Assembly (NCBI GenBank): GCA_001599915.1
Contig: BCIG01000014.1
Coordinates: forward strand, 310,001-374,000
Source of the DNA: Symbiotaphrina buchneri
Lineage: Eukaryota; Ascomycota; Symbiotaphrinales; Symbiotaphrinaceae
Direction: 5' to 3'
Length of the DNA stretch: 64,000 nucleotides
Positions 11,041 through 21,771 of this stretch are shown one piece after another. How positions within the stretch are numbered: the first letter of the stretch is position 1; every line of letters starts with the position of its first letter. The notes under the pieces are model-generated. The model saw only the letters and a list, made by a program, of their open reading frames with translations, was not told where the DNA came from and did not search any database. The position numbers and the translations under genes are program-made.

Positions 11041-11383
11041 AGTAATCTTGTGGAATCCCTCTTGCAAGCAGATACCGACAACAAAACAAAATCATGGTCA
11101 GGCGTTGTATGTGTGTAATATTTGGCTACAAGATCAGAATAGAGCCAATTTACATTTCTCTTTAACTAATATAAATCGCATCAAGATTGAATAAAATAAT
11201 TACTATTCTTATCTATGCACACCCATAAGAAATAAGTACTTAAAGCTTTTAAGGCACCGACTAGGATAGCTGGTTTTCCGCGAAACCTATTATTAGTCAT
11301 CAACTTTTATCCTTTAATTTCCACATACTATACCTAATAAACAGTTAACCATCCGTTCGAATCGGATATTCTCTGAAAAAAGG

Positions 11384-11384
<1 letters not shown>

Positions 11385-11421
<37 letters not shown>

Positions 11422-11521
11422 NNNNNNNNNNNNNNNNNNNNNNNNNNNNNNNNNNNNNNNNNNNNNNNNNNNNNNNNNNNNNNNNNNNNNNNNNNNNNNN
11501 NNNNNNNNNNNNNNNNNNNNN

Positions 11522-11556
<35 letters not shown>
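11385..11556. repeat. (ATT)n microsatellite interrupted by an assembly gap
   Basis: Pure ATT/TTA repeats run from 11385 to 11421 and again from 11522 to 11556 on both sides of the run of Ns. The repeat presumably continues through the gap, which would explain why the assembly broke here. Confidence 0.95.
11422..11521. other. Assembly gap of exactly 100 N
   Basis: One hundred undetermined bases, the usual placeholder for a gap of unknown length. The true distance and content here are not known. Confidence 0.99.
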
Positions 11557-11557
<1 letters not shown>

Positions 11558-11910
11558 AAATAATCTTTTAATAAGAATAAAAAGAAGAATAAGAATAAAG
11601 ATAATTTTACAGTAAAACCTAAAAATGCATATTTAGAGTTAGCTTTTAATAACCAAGTATTTAAAAAAATAGCTGATTTTTTAATAGCTATTCCTTCTTT
11701 TAAATTATCCATTGTTTTTTCTATATTTATATCTTTTCAAATTGTTTTCTAGCTTCAGCTTTTTTCTTTTTAGTTTATCTACACATTGGAAGAGGTTTAT
11801 ATTAAATTTTTTGAAAGTTTGTTTAAAAAATGATTCAATAGATCTCTACTTAAAAGAGAGAAATATTAAGTATCCCAAAATGCAGCATATCAACTTTGCA
11901 TGTCGCGACT
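11557..11910. other. AT-rich island without genes
   Basis: The composition drops abruptly to a very AT-rich stretch with many TTTA/TAAA runs and no usable open frame, unlike the roughly half-GC genes on both sides. In Pezizomycotina such islands are often transposon remnants mutated by RIP, but I see no transposase or reverse transcriptase motif, so the origin stays open. The rest of 11041-12236 also shows no gene. Confidence 0.6.
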
Positions 11911-12236
11911 CGCCAGCCATAAGAATCTCTGTTTCTCATAACTGTCCTATTTAGCGGTTGGTATTTCTGAAGTACAGTTCCCAACTCACCTAAGACGTGC
12001 TCATTTCTTGAGCAGCTGACGCATCTCTCTTGTTGCCTGCACCCCGCCTAATTCTGCAGTATGAGGGCCGAGTATGTCTCGTGAAGCATATGCTCGAGTG
12101 GGACAGATCGTGGTAGATATTGCTGGTCAGCCCAAGGCAGGCCGACCAGTTCACCCGATCAGGCGCCCTCGGGCATGTGTCCGCAGTGAGACGACCGCGC
12201 GTGAGTTGATTGATCGGCCTTGAGCGTGTGACAAGA

Positions 12237-12533
12237 TCACAATTTCAGTTCTTCTTCAACGGTAGCACCCTTCTCTTCGAGCGCTTTGACGAGAGCCTTC
12301 CTCTCCTGCAGTTGCTCTCGCATGAAGTCGACCGTCTTCTTTAAGACCACACTCTCACTGCGCCCTTGCCCCTCCAACCCAGGTACCAGTTCAGTCAGGC
12401 GATCGAAACCATCGCGGATCGCTTGACGACGCTTCTGCTCCGAAGCAATATGGTTATTCTTCTTTTCTTGTTCGGTCAGCCGAGGCTTTTCACCACTGTT
12501 CGAGCCGTTGTGCGGAGAGGTAGGAGAGGACAT
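12237..12533 (-). CDS. Small bHLH transcription factor (Ino4-like)
   Basis: Single-exon gene of 98 residues that is almost only a basic helix-loop-helix domain. The basic region (KKNNHIASEQKRRQAIRDGF, residues about 24-43) has the His, Glu and Arg expected for E-box (CANNTG) binding, followed by helix 1 (FDRLTELVPGL), a short loop, helix 2 (ESVVLKKTVDFMREQL) and a heptad-rich tail (ERKALVKALEEKGATVEEEL) that may act as a leucine-zipper-like dimer helix. The size and lack of an activation domain resemble yeast Ino4, which needs a partner (Ino2) elsewhere. Target genes are unknown. It is divergent from SFR1, with 365 bp between the two starts. Confidence 0.88.
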   Translation of the reverse strand: MSSPTSPHNGSNSGEKPRLTEQEKKNNHIASEQKRRQAIRDGFDRLTELVPGLEGQGRSESVVLKKTVDFMREQLQERKALVKALEEKGATVEEELKL

Positions 12534-12898
12534 GATGGGCCGACCCTGCCCTCATGCAGTAGCAGGTTTGATGAGTTGCCGACGAAGATGCGCGGGTCTG
12601 TCCGGAGGCACAGAGTTTCGATGTGGGACGTTAAGGAACAGTCGTGGTGTAATTGGTCAAGTGTGGGGACCGTGCGGGCCGATCCGACAGTGCGTGGGTG
12701 ACGGCGACGCGCTAAAGCAACGAAATATAAATGGAGAGCGCGAAGTCGCGTCCTCAGTAAAGTCAACGCTGTAACTTGGTCACAAGTGAGTGTAAGCTCC
12801 AACAAGTTACTGTGTGCTTCTCTGCGACTCCCATACATCGGATTCAAAGAGTGTTTACCGTCATTGCTATCACTGATCACTGCAGATTAATCCAGCTC

Positions 12899-13707
12899 AT
12901 GTCTACTCCACTTGCGAAACGGCGCCGTTTAGATGCCGCGGCCACGCTCTCGAGACCGTTCAAATCTCCGCTGAAGACGCCGCTAAAGCAAACATCACAA
13001 GACAGCAGCTCGGCATCTATTGAATCTGATAATAAGACTGCTACTCCAATCATCAAAATATCGCAGCCTCCTCCATGTTCATCGCCGATTCTTCCACGCG
13101 CAACACCGGCACCCCGTCAAACTCACATCTCTCCCAAATTCCTGGATCCGGCCTTATCGTCCCTCCTGAAGAAGCAGTCGCAGCTCGAGCGCACGCTGGC
13201 GGACCTCGTTTCGAAGCGTGACACCCTCCTGCAGGCCCAGCGCATCGAGTCAAAGTCGTCAGATACCGAGCTGGAGTTGCTGATTGCTAAATGGCGCAAA
13301 GCGAGCCAGCAGGCAGCCGACGAAGTCTTCCATGGAGTTAGTGAGCGAGTGAACAGGATGGGTGGCGTGCGAGCGTGGCGGCAGAGCATGGAAAGGAGTC
13401 AGGAGAGATTCTCCGACTGGGAGCAGAATGATGTGAAACCCGCCCAAGATGAACACGGTTGCAATGGAGAAGACACAGATCGGTACGCCGAACATGATGT
13501 GGACCCACCAGATGCGGCCATGAGAAACAGACAGGAACTACTGAAGGGGGACGAGAACCATGTGAGTATCACTCTGGTGGGCATCTCGTCCAAATTGCTC
13601 ATCTCCATCCGCGGTAGACATTCTCGGTGGATATGATGTTAATGTCTCTCAATATTGACCTTGACGTGATTGGCTATGATAAAACACAGCAGAAATGGAT
13701 AGACTAA
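12899..13707 (+). CDS. SFR1: Swi5-dependent recombination mediator Sfr1/Mei5 (Dds20)
   Basis: Sfr1 works with Swi5 to stabilise Rad51/Dmc1 filaments in homologous recombination. Two exons, 12899-13561 and 13618-13707, give 250 residues. The N-terminus carries the basic/Ser-Pro segment RPFKSPLKTPLK typical of fungal Sfr1. The middle has a coiled-coil helix (SLLKKQSQLERTLADLVSKR) and WRKASQQAADEVF...ERVNRMGG. The C-terminus after the intron (DMMLMSLNIDLDVIGYD, then QQKWID) matches the conserved Mei5-family end, which supports the junction. I chose the ATG at 12899 because the longer open frame above it lacks conserved sequence. The identification rests on motif memory, not a search. Confidence 0.85.
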
Positions 13708-14329
13708 GCGTTGGCCTGCGGGATGCGAGCCCTGTATTGTACGAGATTTTGCTTATCAGCTGGCCCCATTTTACGCAAGGTCCGGATACGCCAGGTTCGT
13801 TGAAGCCATGGCTTGTTGCATACGCTGCACCTGCGTACGTACCAGCGTGATAAGCCTGGGATCCGCTTGCTTGGTTGTCTTTTTCTCCGCTTACCGCTGG
13901 GTCAGAGCTGTCACATAAGCTTTCCTAGTCTACAATACCGCTGACCAGACGGTTTAGAATTACCAGGATACCCTGAATTGCGAGCTCTTTGTCATAGCGA
14001 CCAAAATTACCACAACACTTGCGTTTGATCTAGATCAATGACGAACAGCGTAGCTGTAGAGATTATTGAGTTTTGTATTGTATAACACTATTAGGATACA
14101 GGCTTTAATATATATCAAGAACGCCGAGGTCTGACAGTGCTGAAGGTCAATCTAACAGCTAACGAGATTTTGTTGAATGTTCCACGCCTATTCCTCAAGG
14201 GGCATTATAAGCATTATACCATCAACCACCACGCAAGTTTTTTTTTGTTTTTTTCTGTTCTTTTTTTTTTTTTGATCCGTGTCCCCCTCTCTATGTCAGT
14301 CCTTTGCTTTCCGAATTGAGGAGGCTCCT
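13708..14329. other. Convergent intergenic region
   Basis: Lies between the 3' ends of SFR1 and the broken MFS gene. It contains T-homopolymer tracts at 14238-14273 and no supported gene. Confidence 0.5.
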
Positions 14330-16215
14330 TTAGCCTGCATGAGCACCTTGGACAACGATTTGACCTCTCTTCATGAACAGGCTCAACACGATCGTTAGAG
14401 CGCCAGCTGCGATTCCCAAGATTTATGTCTTCTGCGTTGCAGCAACGATGTTATGTATAACCTGTGCTTGCTGAACTGCGTTGAGCGAGGCGAAAAGGCT
14501 AGACCCGACACCAGCGACTATTTGTTGGATCATCGCCTGTGGTATGTCGGGTAATATGTCACTAATGGAGTTCACCGATTCGTTCAGGAAGACGGCATTG
14601 GCAATAGACAGTCCCAGAGTCGCGCCACTGATCTGCCCGCACGTAATGAGTCCAACCGCTGACGGTATCTCTTCGGGAGAGACCATAGCTTGCGCAACTC
14701 CGAAAGATGTCTGCATGTAGCAGCCACAGCCAACGCCGATGATGATGGTATAGCCATATATACGACCAGCGCTGGAGGTCTCATCAACCGTGAACATCAG
14801 AGCGGAGCCAGTCAGGAGCAGGATCCCTCCGACGAGGTACCACGGCATATAGTAACCTTTGCCAGGCGTTGACATGACGATGCCGTTGAAGATCACAACC
14901 GAAACCAGTAGGAAGACGAACGGAAGCAATCGGACGCCGGCCTCCAGCGCGCTATCGGTCCTTGCAAACTGGAAGAACAACGGTACAAAGTAGAGGGGAA
15001 CGAATGTTCCGGTACTGGCCGCAGCGATCTGACAGAAAAGGATGACCAGGTCTTTCCTGCGGAGGTATTCCACCGGGAAAATGCGATCCTCCACCGAGGT
15101 AAGGAAGCAATAGCTCTGCTGGACTGCAAGGAGTATGAAAAGAGCCCCCGAACAGCAAAAGAGCCCAATGATTCGGCCACTACCCCAATTGAAGAGGGTC
15201 CCTCCAAAGGATATGGCCATCGTGAGAGATACCGCAGCGCCAATGAACAACGTGGCACCAAGGATATCAAGATGGCGTATACAAGCCTTCATTGGAGTAC
15301 CCGCACGCACATCCTTCGAAGGGAGCAAGAAAATATATACTGGCGCGAAACGGCTCCAATTACTAGATTGATGCTGCGGTATCAAAGTCAGGGAGAAGGA
15401 ACAGTCACAGTGAAGGAATGTTATACGTACTAAAACGCCCAGCGCCATGTGGTGTGGTGGTTAGAACTGGTTCAAGTCAGTATAAGAAAGTTAATACAGG
15501 AAAGATCGACCTGCCTGAAGGCGCCTCCAAGCACAGGTCCGAGAACGGTGCCGAAACCCTTTCCATTACCGTATTAGTCTTCCTTGTGCCATGTATTAAC
15601 AAGTTTAAAGAAAAGGGATATATATACCCATGTTATTCCTGTGAACCCGATGTAAAGCGGTCTTTCCGTGATGGTGGTAGTCAGTGAGAGTAATGTCATA
15701 ACACCAACATACATTCCATCACCGCCAACGCCGCACATGGCCCGGCCCACGATTAGGGCGTCGATGTTTGGGGCTCCGCCGCAGAGAGCTGATCCACCTT
15801 CGAAAAGGGCAACACAGAATAGGTACAAGTATTTAGCATTGAGCTGTCCGTATAGCTTCCCCCAGACCAAATTCGTGCCAGCAGCGCCGACCAAGAAGGC
15901 AACGCTGAGCCAGGGCAGCTTGTCCACTGAGCCGAATCTTTCAACAATCCGAGGCTGTACATCTGCAACGATGGTGTTGTCGAGGGCGAACAGGAAGGTG
16001 CTGGAAAGGATGGCAAACACGACAATGATCCAAAGAATACCAGTGACGTTACGAGGTACATCTGGAGTCTCAACCGTTTCCGCTTTCTCGACGTTGATAG
16101 CATCCGGTGCAATATCTCCAGAAAGAGATGTTCCAGATGACTTCAGTTGCTCGACCTCTGGTGGGACTTCCAGAACAGTCGGTGGCTCGTCTCGGGTCTC
16201 AGTAATGGTAGACAT
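14330..16215 (-). pseudogene. DHA2-family (14-TM) MFS efflux pump, apparently inactivated
   Basis: Related to fungal drug and toxin exporters of the DHA2 family: a cytosolic N-terminus of about 60 residues, then LDNTIVADVQPRIVERFG, the CGVGGDGMYVGV helix, GFGTVLGPVLGG (motif C) and TWRWAFY. Exons that fit: 16215-15628, 15558-15515, 15466-15431, then from 15373. Three oddities are seen. The second intron reads GC..AG (donor AG|GCAGGT). After 15373 the expected INLVIGAV is encoded, but the frame then shifts by one base near 15350 before FAPVYIFLLPS. A TAA at 14425-14423 is followed in the same frame by a complete final helix (ILGIAAGALTIVLSLFMK) up to a second stop at 14330-14332. An alternative acceptor (CTAG, exon from 15362) would keep the frame but lose a conserved segment. 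Two lesions together suggest a young pseudogene; an assembly error could explain the first. Confidence 0.75.
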
Positions 16216-16519
16216 ATTCGTGATGCGGACAACAAGCAGATAGAATTGACTGAAGTGGGATAAACCGAACGTAGTCTATCCGGTAGCCAGGTATTATATG
16301 GAGAGATAGACTGATAACACCTGAGGTAGATAGAGAAGATGCAAGAGATAGGATCAGACGGAATGACAGTATGAGTAGTACATGTCTTCTTATAGGAAGA
16401 CACAGGTGCATCAAACAGCCCAAATCCCAACGTAAGCACGTTCCTACTTCCTAGACATCCGTTCGTCATCAAGAAGATGTTGGGCTGGACATGATGAGTA
16501 GCCTGGGCCGATTCCGCCC

Positions 16520-16539
16520 CCATACGGAATACCGTATGG
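16520..16539. promoter_or_regulatory. Perfect CGG-N4-CCG dyad in the MFS promoter
   Basis: CCATACGG and its reverse complement CCGTATGG flank a 4-bp spacer (AATA). Inverted CGG triplets are the standard recognition form of Zn2Cys6 dimers. The dyad lies about 305 bp before the MFS start codon, so it may be the site of a regulator that once induced the pump. Confidence 0.5.
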
Positions 16540-17770
16540 ACGCTCTTACGGATTGGTGAAGACGACGGTGACGCCCCATGTCAGCACCTGCTGTGCGCTC
16601 ACACCTGTAAGGGGGTCCCACTTTTGATGGAATCAGCCCTATGAACAGCAAGGAAAAGCCTCCCGGAACTTTCCCAAAGATGCACATCTCAAATATAGTG
16701 CTGACGGGGCGGCTCACGGCTGCCTATATTGCCGTTTGTAACAGCCGGTGCAGGTAAGATCGCAAGTAATACCCTGCTTACCTTAAGCATGAAACGCCCT
16801 CTTCTCCGACCTGGGCCGGGGCGTGCAGACGACAAGAGAGCCACGGTCCTCATCGATTGAGCCTCCATTATTCGAACGTACGGTGTGGTCCGGGGAATTA
16901 GATTGGACTGTCACTAAGCGATGCCTATCTCAAGAAGTCATCATCGTTTCCAATGACTTGTCGCCCTTAAATACCAGGAATTCTACACGATCCTAACCAA
17001 TGCCAAATTTGACAGGACAGCAGAATGACTCGGGCGGATGAGCCTGGTGGTCCATGTCTTCATCCAGAATCCCCTTGGACATGTTCACTTACTGTGGAAG
17101 TCGCATGACCAACAGCAACGAGTTCAAGGAAAGATGTGTGGATGGCCGTACATGATCGACATCTTATGCACCGAAGGAAGAATGCTCTGATAACTGAAGA
17201 CGGAACTTAAGACTTCAAATATGGTTAAAACATAACACAAAACTGCTGCTATCGCATAGCTAGCCGGTTCCAGTAAACAATCTTTTAGTCATGCTCATGT
17301 ATTGACTAAGTTTGTCTCGTCTCTGATTCAACTACGGTCAGGTTAACAGCCAATAATGAAGAAGCTTTCGTGCAAGTAGGGAATCTAGGAAACCAAGCAT
17401 CTGACGTGGGCTGACGAGTTGATTGCAGTTGCTAATGAGAGCCACTTGGGGCTGTTCTCCCAAAAAGCATAAAGTGTTTCATGACAACGCCTGTTGGAAT
17501 GGGCAGGGAATTCCGTATTACGTGCTAGCTGCAAAACCAGGCCAAAACCACACTGGAAGTGCCTATGGAAAGCCACAGTATAACTGAATTGGATCTGGAA
17601 AAGCTGATGTGAGCAAAAGCAATCACTCCACTTCTAGCTTGGAAATCACAGCTTCAAACTTTTTGAGAGGACACATGAACCCATCCACAGAAAGTAAAAG
17701 GTGTGAAGGTAGAGACCACCCTGCAAGATCACTCTAGACCCTTCATCGCCGACCATCAGTGCCTCTTTGA
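16540..17770. other. Intergenic region with no recognised gene
   Basis: About 1.2 kb between the MFS promoter and the 3' end of the SRA-domain gene. Only short open frames without motifs are present. Confidence 0.5.
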
Positions 17771-19239
17771 TCATACCGATAGACCCAGCGAGGTCCTTAT
17801 TGATTGCCATGCAGCCTTCTCCTCTTCACTCGGGCGTACCTCAACGCCGCCGTATCTGATTGGCGTTTGGCCTGGTCTCCGCCGCAATGCAAAACGGTGC
17901 ATCGCGGTGTCCTTATCGATTATGTCGTAGCCTTCGACATCATAGAGGCCATCAAGGCGAATGCCTTGTTCCGGCCTGTATCGATTGTGGGATGGCAATG
18001 AAGATGATCGTAACACACGGACTGGCACTCCGCGATCGATGTTAAGAAGGAGATAGCTTGTCGCCTTGCTTGGAAACCCATCCTTTCCAGCCGTCCCACA
18101 ATATCTGATGAAATCTCCCTCATCTTCATCGGCATACTCGGGTGAAGAAAGAACGACACTAAAGGCCCCTTTCCCTGTCATGCCATATATACCTGCTTCG
18201 AGTTCACCATGCGCCCCGTCCCTTTTTGCACACATCTGCATGGGCCACCAGCAACCATTCTGGAGACCATTCATGCCGAAAGTACTGGATTTTTTCGTCT
18301 TATGATAATTTTTGATAAGACGATGGCGAGCGCTCCCGCTCTTCCATGTTGTCTCAATACCGCGAACGAGATCGCCGTCGAGATGATTACTTGACCATCG
18401 CTCGAACAGAGCTTCCGCATCCTCGCAGATATCACAAGGCAGGTGAAGCTTGTTCCCTTGGTACTTGATAAGTGCTAAGCCATGATGCGCTTCCAATACC
18501 TTTGACGCCTGCAGAAGTCCAGCAGAAACGAATTTGAACAGGCTCATTTGATGTATACACCGGCGTATCTTCTCGATCATGAAATCGTAACCGAGATGGC
18601 TGTCTGACGCGGCAGGCGCAGCTCGTAATTGGCTTATCAGAGTGTCAAGATGCTTCATCGCTACGAGCTGATGTCTAGTGTGGCTCGGAGTCAAATCCAT
18701 ACCTTGGTACAGCTCATCCTCGATCCCAGTGGTTGAGTGCGGCTCGAGACTCAGTGCTGCGGGTTGCCGTGCGGAATGCGTAAGAGCTCTCTTCTTGCCT
18801 TTGACGTCAGAGGTGGTACCAGTGCGACGTCTTTTTCGGCAGACGAGCGTTGAATATTGGTTTTGCGAGGGTAATGAAGAACCAATGGGATTAGGATCGC
18901 CTGGTTCCCTTTCCAGGACTCTTTGATGATGAACTGAATCTGTCCCTGGATTGATGTTAAAACTATCCTCGGGTGTGTCCTCAGGTCTTCGTGATGATGT
19001 AGGCCCCGGCAGATGGCACTGGCTAACCGGTTCAGTCGGCTGACCAGGCCACACTGCAGATTTTAGATTGGACGCATATAGGCATCGTCGCTTTCATCTT
19101 GCTTGGCCTTACCATTCCTCTCCGGTCCACAGCCTCTTTTAAGCTCGTGAAGTTTCTCTAACATAAGTCTTCTGAATTCATTCTCTTTCTCAGGAGCCAA
19201 GTCGCCTGAGGACATCGCTGATCTGGAAAGAGGGTCCAT
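17771..19239 (-). CDS. SRA-YDG domain protein (predicted modified-DNA reader)
   Basis: Two exons, 19239-19113 and 19053-17771, give 469 residues; the 59-nt intron ends in CTGCAG. The first 150 residues are low-complexity with a basic nuclear-localisation-like stretch (CRKRRRTGTT, then KGKKRA). A helical middle region of unknown fold follows. Residues about 312-443 form an SRA-YDG domain: GIYGMTGKGAFSVVLSS, the acidic loop DEDEGDFIRYCGTAGKDG, LLLNIDRGVPVRVLRSS, RYRPEQGIRLDGLYDV (the YDG-type motif reads LDGLYDV) and RFALRRRPGQTPI. In UHRF1 and plant SUVH proteins this fold binds 5-methylcytosine or hemimethylated DNA. There is no SET, RING or methyltransferase domain, so it would act as a stand-alone reader. 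A 19-bp palindrome lies about 230 bp upstream. Function in this fungus is unknown. Confidence 0.85.
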
Positions 19240-19467
19240 GAATGGAGAAGATGCTTGAGAAATAGAGTAAGAAAACACGTAGTAGAGGTGGGAATGGAAT
19301 GAGGTCAGGGAAGGACAATGACTGTTAAAAGAAACACAGTGGGAGAAGAGTGACTGTAGATTGAAACAGTGTCCTGACTTTGTCAAGAAGACAGTCTGAC
19401 CTTCAGATATATCTTGAATCTGATTCTTTATAAAGAAAAAACTTTGATAAGGTCAGGTCAATTTGAG

Positions 19468-19486
19468 TCAAGTTGATTCAACTTGA
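19468..19486. promoter_or_regulatory. Perfect 19-bp palindrome upstream of the SRA gene
   Basis: TCAAGTTGATTCAACTTGA is an inverted repeat of nine bases around one central T. A further half-site (ATCCAACTT) follows at once. It lies in the 690-bp divergent region between the SRA gene and the alpha/beta hydrolase and could serve either. No matching factor is known to me. Confidence 0.5.
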
Positions 19487-19929
19487 TCCAACTTCAATCG
19501 AGGTAAATGTCGAGTCTGAGGCCGAAAGAAAAGGATGGTCAGGATGTTTGTGAATAGAGCTTCACCTGTCGCACCTCCGGTGTGAGGGATGTGCAAGCCG
19601 CAATCTGGCATGCAGTAACTAAATTGAAAGGCCTGTAGTGTTGGAGAAGCTGAAGGTCTGAATGAGGCCGGTGTGCTGAGGAGTTGGAGTTGAAACAAGT
19701 TGTGGGCAGAGGAGGCAACTTTTATACGATTAACTTACCCTAAGCGATCTGGGTCTCTCCGTCTGCTCTTTCTCCAGCTCTAGGCATGTACGCATTCACA
19801 CCTAGCAATGACGTCGCAACTTTGTAGGGCCACATACCCTTGTGATCCTTGCTGATGTTATTTTGCGCCGTAAATAGATCCTCACTGGTAACGCAGCGTT
19901 CTATGTCTTGACGGTTCGCAGCGTGGGGA

Positions 19930-21150
19930 ATGCTACGTCAGGTTGCTACAACCCTTTCAAGGTTGCACAGGCAAACTGGGCTGCAAGCCCGCCATGGAAG
20001 CTGTGCGCGAATGTGGCCATCCACTCAAAGTAGCTCAGAGCAATCAAGGCTCTTACAGCGGCGCAGCTTCTTCATCGAAGCCATCAGTCCCGCACTAGTA
20101 CCGCCAACCATTTTCCTCGGATTACTGGTGTCACTTTACACATATAAGAGTCTTATGATTGTCATCTTCCAGAATAAGATTATTTACATGCCTTATTTCC
20201 CTATAAATTCACGCCATGAGAAGTTGACAGATTATGCCAAACGGTGCAAGCCAATCGCCTGGCAGGAAAAAAGAATTCGATCTAGAGACGGGACAGACAT
20301 AGCACTTTGCGTGGGAGAAAGAGAGCCGATGCAACAGGACCAAGAGACGCGGGGCAAGAGTCGGGTCATTATTCTCTATTTTCAAGGGTAGGTGTTGAGA
20401 CATCACGTGGAAGTATATATCCAGAGATTAATATTTAACAGAAATGCAGCTTCGTTACCTCCACGATTGCCATACCTTTCGGATATACTCCGATCTGTAT
20501 CCACCTCAGGGCAATCGGGAGATAACCGCGAATATACATTAGTGGGGCTTTCTTATCGGGGTTACTGGACGTCCAAAGGTCGTGCCTCACAGTTTGGCAT
20601 AGAGCTTGATGCTCAAGCAGCATTGGACTGGATCCGGGATACCTATTCGAATGATTCTGAGGTTCCGAGACTCGTCATTTGGGGTCAGAGCATTGGCGCC
20701 GGTGTTGCGACTGGCGCAGTTGCTCGCCATTTGCGTGAAAGGGTCAGTGCACCAGCAGGCAATCAATCGGTGGATATTACCGGGATGATACTGGAGACGC
20801 CATTCACCAATATCCGGAGCATGCTGATAGCACTATACCCTCAAAGATGGCTCCCTTACAGATATCTGTGGCCCTTCCTCCGAAATTGGTGGGATAGTGA
20901 AGCTGCATTGAGAGAGATCGCGGCACTAGAAGCCAAGGACGGGACCGTGGGAGAGAAACCGTCAATTTTGATACTACAAGCGGAAAGGGATGAAATAGTA
21001 CCGGCGGAACATGGACCGCAACTGGAGAAGCTTTGCAGGGACTCAGGATTTCAGGTAGAGCGGAAACAAGCAGGTGGAGCTCTGCACAACGAGGCAATGA
21101 TTCGAGAAGATGGAAAGAAGGCAATTATAGAATATTTGCTGCGGGTATAA
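19930..21150 (+). CDS. Membrane-anchored alpha/beta hydrolase (Bem46/ABHD-like)
   Basis: Two exons, 19930-20387 and 20442-21150, give 388 residues. An N-terminal region rich in Arg and Ser is followed by a hydrophobic helix (ALVPPTIFLGLLVSLYTYKSLMIVI, about residues 56-80), probably a signal anchor. The hydrolase fold has the strand VIILYFQGNAAS (oxyanion region, across the intron), the nucleophile elbow VIWGQSIGAGV with Ser in GQSIG, an acid in ILQAERDEIVP and the His in GGALHNEAM. The full Ser-Asp-His triad is thus present. The layout resembles the Bem46/ABHD12-13 group, whose substrates are poorly known, often lipids. An esterase on the ER or another endomembrane is a fair guess. Confidence 0.85.
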
Positions 21151-21771
21151 GCACTACGGCCGTTGATACGTCTGAGTTGAGCGGCACGGCCCATTTAGAC
21201 GAGGTGAGGGTGCCGACCTGCCACGAGATTTGGAACCGAAGGTCACCCGATTGGAAAGCTGAAGACGGGCCTTCCACAGCGAGCTTATTGAGATAAAAAC
21301 TCAGAGTCACTTCCAGTGATGAGGGCCTCGTGAATAGACAAAAGAAAGATTGATCGACAAGAGTTCTTATCTACCTACTTTAGGTAAGGTTGTCGGCTTG
21401 ATTTGCTGGGAAGTGGTTATCGCTGATCACGCAGATGAGATCTGTGAAATACCTAATCACTAAAGTTCCGGTCATATTTGATTGGGAAAAACATAAAGTA
21501 CTATGGCACCCAAATGTCACCTCAGTATGCCATTTGTATGAAAAGCAGATAAGGTTATCGAAGATAGGGTTCGTGTCAAAGATGCAACTAGCCGTATCAG
21601 TATAGAGTGTAACCGGAACAGCGCACGAGCCATAGCTTATTCGCTCCAGGTCTGCGAAGCCAGCCAGGAATCGGGCAAGGTATTCGACATAGCTAAGCCA
21701 AGGTCCTCTGCGTCGGTCGCATACTATGCACTGTTGCCGCCAGAGGGTGGAGGGAGGATGAAATATGCAAA
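21151..21771. other. Intergenic region and NPR2 promoter
   Basis: No gene is seen between the hydrolase stop and the NPR2 start. Tandem gene order, so this includes the terminator of one gene and the promoter of the next. Confidence 0.5.

Noticed and set aside
11351-11367. A tRNA-like T-arm: ATCCG, loop TTCGAAT, CGGAT
   Set aside because: No matching acceptor stem, D-arm or anticodon arm is found in the 70 bases upstream, so it is not a tRNA; chance or an unrelated hairpin.
16143-16523. Longer N-terminal frame on the minus strand before the MFS gene
   Set aside because: Different frame from the transporter and no conserved sequence; the ATG at 16215 fits the family.
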